Shown here piece after piece: positions 56,560 to 64,000 of a stretch of DNA of 64,000 nucleotides. Both the position numbers and the translations under genes were made by a program. The notes under the pieces are model-generated. The model ran no database searches. It saw only the letters and a program-made list of their open reading frames with translations, and had not been told where the DNA came from. The stretch comes from Acanthosepion pharaonis (Eukaryota > Mollusca > Cephalopoda > Sepiida > Sepiidae). The DNA lies in the NCBI GenBank assembly GCA_903632075.3, contig CAHIKZ030002628.1, positions 153,535 to 217,534 of the forward strand, given 5' to 3'. The first letter of the stretch is position 1, and each line of letters begins with the position of its first letter.

Positions 56560-56976
56560 ACAGAATAGAGACATATAAATGTTTTGTTTAATGTTTGGAA
56601 TACAATAATTCAACTTATTTCAGATTTCAAAAAAAAATTCAAATTTTTATTAAATATTGCATTTGTTATTTTAATCATTAAAAGATTTTTAAAATAGTAG
56701 GTTTATGCATGATGCTAGTTTTAGAAATTTTAATCCCCCAAAAAAAAAAAATTATTTTATTTAAATTTTTTTACATTTACATTTTAAACCCTGAAGAATC
56801 TTCATTCTCCACCCAAAATTGGTTTTGAAGGTTGATGTATGGCTAATTTAGAGGATGTGACGGATGACATCCACAGAATTTTGAATTGTTGTATTAATTT
56901 TTTTAACTTAGTTAGATTTTTTCAATTTTCATTCTGATATTTGCACCCAGTGAGAATTATATACAAATAATAATGA

Positions 56977-57016
<40 letters not shown>

Positions 57017-60000
57017 ATTAATTGATTTAAAATATGTTTTTTTTAAAAAAAATTTGTACAAAAATATATATAGAAATATATATATATAAATATGATCAGT
57101 GACTGAAAAGCCAGTATACGTTTGAAATTTTAAAACTATTTTATACTTTGCCTCAAGAAAATCTGTTCATATTATCTATCTATATTTTTCCTGGTTCATC
57201 AGGTCACATTTTACATGATATATATATATATATATATAAATATATTTATATTAAATGATTGAGAGAGAGAGATAGTCACAAATTCAGGGAGTGATAGATA
57301 TTAGATAGATAGATGAGTAAAATATAAGAACAAAATATTGAATTTAATGGTGTATGTGTTTTTCTGTACACAATGTGCATTTTTGTTCCTAATTTCGTTC
57401 TAAAGGTCAAAATGTTCTTTTTGAAAATTTTTGAACTGAAAATATTCATTTGTGTACATTTAGTACTAGGAAGGTATCGTTTTTTGGAAAGAGAATTAAA
57501 ATTAAAAAAAGATCCTCATAAATTTATTTTTGATTTTCAAGACTAAAATCATGAGTGATTTAACATTTAAAAAAAAAAAAAAAAAAAAAACAAAAAAAAA
57601 AAAAAAATGGTTTTACAAAAATTTTAATCGAAATTTTCCTATCAAATTTTGAAAAGAATTCTGATAATGCCAACTGGACTCTCAAAAATTAATTTTTATT
57701 TAAATGAGGGAACAAACCACAAAAAAAATTAAAAGCGTTAATCAAATAATCTTATTAAATAGAAATGTAAATTTTCGTGAGGAGGATCCGATAAAATATT
57801 TTGTTTATTTAATATATGATTTCATTTTATTTATATTTTGATTGGATTTTATCCTGAACAATGTTTTTGTTTTTTTTGAAAAAATGTATGTTTTTAATCA
57901 ATTGTTTTTGTGTAAATAAAGTTTGAGACACAAGGAGTCCAATTTCTTTTGAAAAAGAAAAAAAAGCTTAATTTAGAAGGTTGGAAATTTTTTTTAAAAT
58001 GGGAAAGTGGATAAAATATTTTCCTGAAAAAAGATTTGGGATTTCTTTTTAACGAACAACAGACAAACCTATTTACTCCTGTTCGGAATATATATTCAGA
58101 ACTGATTTTTCAAAGAATTATGTATATACAAGAATACAAATATTGAGCTCAGATTGTCATCATTTTTTATTTTTTTGTTATTTTTATTTTTCATATTTGA
58201 ATTTTTTTCATTCATCCCATCCTATTCATTTTTTTTCCTATTAAAAAAAGGACAAAATGACTGTTTTAATGAATTTAAGGAGAGGCGAAAATTGTAAAAA
58301 TACTGATTGTGTTTTGAAATAAATCAAGTGATTTTTTAATTCGACTCAAAAAATACATTGAAGAATCTATTGTTTTCAATCGAATCTCAATTTTTATTTA
58401 TAGATATCGATTTCTTTTGTTTAGACTAAATAAGACAAAAATTAGCATCTTATGAAATGAAATTCCTTCTTCATCTTCCTTCAAGTAATCCGTCTAATTT
58501 TAAGACAGCAGGTGACATTGGGATCTGAAATCAATCATTTTTGAAAAATGTCTTTGTTAATAATTTAAGCCTGCATCGTTGAAATAGTTACTTTCTCTCT
58601 CTGCAAATCACATATATATTTTTAATAATATTAATTGAATTTGATAAGGTCCAATTGAAATACTTTTTTTTAGATGAATTGAAGTTACAGTTTATGGGGA
58701 TATGTGAGAAGATAACGGTTAACACTTTAGATTGAAATGGAGTATTTTTTTAATTATTTTAATTAAATTCCAAAAAGTAGCAGTACATGGAATTTCTTTT
58801 GTTCTAGTGTAATTTATAATTTCAAAATTTTTCTTTTAAAAGTTTAAGAGCCATGTTTAAAGCATATATAATTGCACATTTTATGGGGATATTTGGGTTA
58901 ACAGTTTCACTTAAACAAGGTTAAGATTCCCATTATGATCGGGGAAATATTCTAAAGCCACTTTAACAAAGAGGGTTAATTAATAAAAGGCATTGAAGTT
59001 TATATAAATATGTGTAGAATATAAAAAATTTAACCATAGACTACATCAGGTTAAGATTGTGGTCTCGGGAAGTTTGTTGAGCCTTTTTAATTTATTCATT
59101 GATTTATTTTTAAAAGTCTTGTTTATACATTTGTGGGTTTAAGGAAAACCCTTAGACTTGAACAAAAGATTGTATGATCGGGGAAGTTTTTCTTGGGAGA
59201 CGGCTCCATCAAAGCAAAGCGGTTTTAAAAATCTTTTTTGAGTTAGAACTTACATCTCACCCTCTACAGAATTTAAAAAAAAAATATCTCTATTTAGATT
59301 TTTTATAAAAGGCTTTCAATTTAAATTCGCAAAAAGATAATATTAAACCCTTTGAACAGGTTAAGATTTTAGTTATCTATAGGAAGCATTTTTTGGGAGT
59401 CGAATCCACAAAGCAGCGGTTCGTGGGAAGAAACTCCTCATGGGAATTACATATTTACAGTATGATTAAAATTTTTTGTTTTATTTTAAATTAATTTTTT
59501 GTTTTCACCGACAAATATAAATTTTTTTAATTTTTGAGGTTAAGAGATATGATAATATTCATTCCTGGAAGAAAATTACCCTCCATTAAAATTTTTTTAT
59601 TTTACGCATTCCCCACCACCACCAGATGACAAAGACTTCAAAATTATTTCTAATTATAGTATTTACTATTATACATTTTTTTTTTTTTTAGTTTTCAAAT
59701 TTATTTTCTTTTTTTACAAAAACATTTTTATTTAGCATCATTATCGATAAAATTTAAAAGGATAGAATAACATGCAAAGGAATTGATAAACTGTCAAAAA
59801 CCAATTTTTCTTTGTTTCAAAACCAGAAAAGAGATGAAAAAAACAGCCAGGAATCTTTTATCAAGAGATATTTTAGAGAAAATTTATTTTTTCAAGGCAA
59901 TATTTTCCATAAGACATAAGTGGGGCAAATCAGTCTTAGAATAATTAAAATGTCCAATTTTTAAGGAAGACAATTTTGAAAGGAGAGAAAATTAAGAAGA

Positions 60001-62320
60001 TAAAACATAATAATGTCATTACATTTAACTTTTTTGAAAATAATTGAATAATTGAAGATTAAGATATTTTATTTAGTTCTATAGACGGGAAGTTCTGTCA
60101 ACATTGAAATTGAATACATCTTTGACATTTCAACTCTAAAATGATGAGATTTTTGTTTCATTTCACCTCTTTTTAAATCAATAAATCTAAATCAGAAATG
60201 AAAGATAAATTACAGTCGCAACAATTACCATGAAAGTATTTATAGATAAAATTTTGAAGAAACTTACAGTTGAAATAGGAAAATTTTAAAGTTCAACATT
60301 TTTGGTCAGGCATTATTTTTTTGCAATTTGGAATCTAAAGCATCTCAAAATGTAAAGCAGAAAAAAAGACCAGATTTGTCAGCAATATTCAAAGAATGGA
60401 CGAATATTAATTTAAAAATAATTTTTTGATTTCTTAGACTTTAAAAACAAAAATCCATAAAACTGAATATGTTAGTACTTTCACTTATGTTACCTCCACG
60501 AGATCGCTAAAAAAGAATATAGCATGATATAAAAATATATATAAATATACGAAAACAAAATTTTATTATCTAAATGTTTTTTATTATTAAGAGGAAAGAT
60601 CAAAGTATTTTGGGGTATTTTTTTCCATTTTTAATCGTTCCTATATATATAAATATATATATTAAAAAATTTATTTTTTTTTTTTTATATATATATAATA
60701 TTGACCATGACCATTTTTTCCATTTAAAAAACTGAAAATCTGATTTTGAAATTTTTTTAAAAATCAATTATCATTTTTTTTCAAAACTTATTTTAAGAAA
60801 ATCAGAAATTATAATGTTTATTTAAAATATTTTGAACCAAACTTAACTTAGCTTTTGTGCCAAAAGATGTAATTTGAAAATAAAACAAAGCAGGTCATAA
60901 ACTTTCGCGTCTCTTGACAGGTGATGAATGACATATTGACGGATTCCATGAGGATAATTTGTTCTACGGAAGGGGAAAAGTGAAACTATTTGCATTTAAG
61001 TGAACAAATTATTTACCTCGTTATTTTTATGGAAAACTTTCAGCGCTCTAATTTTTTTTTTTTTTTTGTACTTAGCTTTCACCTTTACGTTTATGATGCT
61101 TTATGAAAAAATATATTATAAAGAAATTAAAATAAGACTGTTAAGAGTGACATTAAATTAATATTTCATAAGAAAGGTATCTAATTAATTTATAGGTACC
61201 TTTCTTATGAAATTTTATCAGAAGTGTACATAAAATACTATAATTTTATATACATTTATTACATTTTACTGTTATTTTATTTCCATTCATTTTATTATTA
61301 ATTTTGATATTTCATTTATGGAAAAATGTCATAACTGAGATTAATATAAAAATAAGATCATATAAATTTCATAAGATGATACTGATACTTGTAGGTACCC
61401 TTCTCAGTTGAAATTGAAAAATCAAATTAACTTCTCCACACGTGTTTCACAAAAGTAAAGGCCTTAACAGCGGAGAACAATGCTTAACTCAAATAACGCA
61501 ACTTAATTATATTCTGGTTGGTCTTCCGTACTTTTTATAATTACAGCCCGATTATAAACACAAAATTACATTTCTTAATTACTGCGGATCTTCTGATTAG
61601 TCAAAATGATACAATTTACAACGCGCTAAAAAAAGATCTATCTCATAAGGACACTTAGGAAAGCGGATGTGGCTTTTTAACTAATTTTATAATATTTTAA
61701 CAACTTAAATGTAAAAATCTATTATAATTAAAGAAATAACAAATAATTGTATTAAAAATTCATTTTTCATCGAAAATTTTTTTGTTTTCAGAAAATATTG
61801 TCCATATTCATAAAAAAACAACTAAAAATCAAATAAAAGCATTTGAAATTAAATAATATCTTTGTTTTATTGAGTTTTGTATGTTACAATTCAGAGCTGA
61901 TTTTCAGGTACGTTGGATTCCAATAAAAAAAAAAAAAAAAAAAAAACATGATTTGCATTTTCCTCAAAGCCTTGTGCTTTTTAATTTTTGTAATCACTAA
62001 AACCCGATGCGATCGAATTTCTAGCGTTTTCATAAAATTAGTTATGGGGGGGTAATAAATATTTAAAAAATATTTTTACCATGACTTTAAAAAAAAAAAA
62101 CATATTTATAATAATTTCATCATCTGTGAATAGTTTCTGAAAGTTTCATTAACATCATTTTTTTAAACAATTTTGGATACAAAATGGAATTTAAAGACAG
62201 TCAGGAGAATTTAATACTCACAAGATATATTGAAGGCAAAAGAAGTTAAAAAAGGAAACAGCAATTAACCTACTTAATGCGTATATGTAGAAAAACTAAG
62301 GATAATAGAAGTTCAAAGAT
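56560..62320. other. Very AT-rich intergenic desert
   Basis: Almost 6 kb of AT-rich DNA with (TA)n tracts (56976-57010, 57210-57245), an A-run of more than 40 bases with one C (57569-57607), and many T-runs. No gene, RNA or classified transposon was seen apart from the palindrome at 61163-61213. Confidence 0.6.
61163..61213. repeat. Perfect inverted repeat, 17-bp arms, 17-base loop
   Basis: 61163-61179 and 61197-61213 are exact reverse complements (ATTTCATAAGAAAGGTA and its partner). A related phrase (TTTCATAAGATGATACTGA) recurs at 61367. Confidence 0.95.
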
Positions 62321-62327
62321 TACTTAC

Positions 62328-62373
62328 AGCAACAAAAACAGGAAGTTGTGTTTATGCCATGATTAACCACTTC
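62328..62373 (-). other. Candidate 46-bp micro-exon (unsupported by similarity)
   Basis: It is bounded by a good acceptor (TATGTATTTTCAG) and a perfect GTAAGT donor. One frame is open across it (EVVNHGINTTSCFCC). Upstream on the same strand, a GC-type donor (CAG|GCAAGT) at 62947 closes a stretch less AT-rich than its flanks, 62948-63300, that could be a first exon. This may be the 5' end of a gene or non-coding RNA transcribed leftwards. Confidence 0.2.
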
Positions 62374-63627
62374 CTGAAAATACATAACACATGAAAAAAA
62401 GAATTTGTATCACCGTGAAAACAATTAAACATTTAGATAACAGTTCATCTATTAAATAAGTGGTTCCTTAATTAATAAAATACATGTAAGTACAGTTAAT
62501 TGTTAAAGTAAATTGGAGATTTTATAAAACTAAAGCAATTTTTTTACTAAATATTGCTCAGTTTATAAATAATTTCACATCGTAGTAATTAAGTTGTTCA
62601 TTTACATAAATTATTATTGGAGAATTATTAGTTACTGTTTTGCAATAATTTAATGTACAGTAGATGCCAGTTTATTGGTCCAATTAAGTGACTATTTTGA
62701 TTATATTAGGCAGCATATATAAATAATTTAAATATAAATAGCATCAATGCTTTCATAGCATCTCAAATATTTCTTCTTAATCTTTTCTTTGCGTTATTCC
62801 AACTTGTCCAGCCATTTATAGTTCACAGGAATCACTTCTTTCAGCTCTAAACAAGAGCACAGATCTTAACAGATTCATCTTTGAATCCACTTGTAATAAG
62901 TGTCTAATACAGTAATTAGTATAGCTTATGGAATCCGTCATACTTGCCTGTCACCCACTACGGGAAGATGCACTCTTCCCCAAATTAACCTTTAACCAAT
63001 CATCACTTCATTTTTTCCAAACTTTTTTTACCGTTGGTTAAAGGACACAAAGATGTTTTTCAAGTTGAGACAAATCCTTTTTTCCCTGCGCAGCTGTCTG
63101 GACCCTATTCAAAACAAAAAAATAAAAAAAAGAATCGCTCAATATTTTCAAGTCGGTCAGACACTGAGTTTCGAGAAATACCAGCAGAATAAAAACGCGT
63201 GCCAACACACTGACTCAATAACAGGAACCAGCCTCTCATCAACTCAACACAACTCGCACTACTATTGCCGCGTGAAGAAACTTAATTTTACAATTTACTA
63301 AAAAAAGTGACATTATCACTACGAAATAGTAATTGTATATTTAATTAATTTAAGCATATCAGTCAAAGGTACACAACTCTTCATAACTTGAATCAACACT
63401 TACAATTGTCACACACATACACACTATTACCTGAACTCACACAATTGACATTTTACCTTGCAGAAATCAAACTGTTTTAATTTCAGAAGCAAACTTAAAC
63501 CATCAACATTGTTATAAGATAAAATAAGACATATCGCGGCTGATTTACAGGCAAATACTCAAGAGCGAGAACCGGATGTAAATGGGACAAAGTCCCGTCA
63601 CAAAATGACCATTATCTTTCTTTACAA

Positions 63628-64000
63628 ATGTTCCCGACACACGTGTTCCGGTCGAAAAATAAAATAATATTTAAAGTGCTCTATTTTTCGTCCAATAAAA
63701 TGCTTCCCTCCTAATTATACTCGCTTCGTTTTTCGAGCCTGTTAAGCCAAAAAAAAAAACGCTATAAAAGGGATCACACGGAAGTTCAACAGGCAGTCTA
63801 CAGGTGCCCAGGATAGAGACCTGTCACGTTCAGCTGCTGACAGCAGGGGAGCGTCAACCACCGTCAACATGTGTGAACTACTATGAGAGGTTGACCTAGA
63901 TCAGAAACCGGCTTATGAACTTTACCACAAGGTAGCTGTCCCAAACCCACACGTTCCTGTTGAAATAAACCACGTAAATCTCTTTATACTGTTGTCGTAT
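63628..64000 (+). promoter_or_regulatory. LTR-like or promoter block with TATA box and poly(A) signal
   Basis: TATAAAAG at 63763-63770 is followed by about 190 bases less AT-rich than their surroundings, then AATAAA near 63963-63968. The block starts near TGTTCCCGACACACGTG. This order (TATA, leader, poly(A) signal within 200 bases) is typical of a retrotransposon LTR cut by the window edge. A cellular promoter cannot be excluded. No ORF of note follows. Confidence 0.45.

Overview
The window looks like one locus from an AT-rich, intron-rich, repeat-loaded invertebrate genome. A lophotrochozoan, most likely a cephalopod mollusc, is the best guess. This is inferred from a protein-coding gene spread over at least 26 kb, abundant tRNA-derived SINEs, microsatellites, and a mixture of decayed jockey-, RTE- and L1/Tx1-like LINEs, Penelope and Mag-type Ty3/Gypsy elements. 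The species itself cannot be read from the sequence.

Only one host protein-coding gene can be supported with confidence: the mitochondrial succinyl-CoA ligase alpha subunit (SUCLG1) on the minus strand. Eight coding exons could be placed with consensus splice sites and matching phases. They run from the ATG at 29531 (exon 1, 29498-29531) through 19560-19663, 18002-18118, 14558-14770, 13993-14050, 8662-8823, 6628-6701 and 3523-3711. Together they encode 317 residues: a short basic presequence, the CoA-binding loop, the family signature SRSGTLTYE and the phospho-histidine motif GRRMGHAG. The last few codons are not confidently located. A small promoter region with a CCAAT box and a CACGTG E-box lies next to the start codon.

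Region by region: 1-2342 is a jockey-like LINE (minus strand) cut by the window edge. 2343-29531 is SUCLG1, and its introns carry most of the mobile DNA: an L1/Tx1-like LINE tail (4339-5345), an 85-bp inverted repeat flanking exon 7, an RTE-like LINE (12640-13870), LTR-like DNA (10860-12540), a 5S-rRNA-derived tandem joined to a tRNA SINE (17250-17505), and a decayed Gypsy element (20000-23720) in intron 1. 29600-52900 is intergenic DNA built of SINEs (two with clear 17-bp target-site duplications), LINE 3' ends, solo-LTR-like blocks, minisatellites and several perfect palindromes. 53000-56454 is a second Gypsy element with a definable 272-bp LTR. 56560-62300 is a very AT-rich stretch with no recognisable gene. 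At the right edge are a weakly supported non-coding exon pair on the minus strand (62.3-63.3 kb) and an LTR-like or promoter-like block with a TATA box and a poly(A) signal (63.6-64.0 kb).

The transposon genes do not act with SUCLG1. They are mostly broken copies. Their possible effect on the host gene is structural: the inverted copies in its introns could fold the pre-mRNA into long double-stranded RNA around exon 7.
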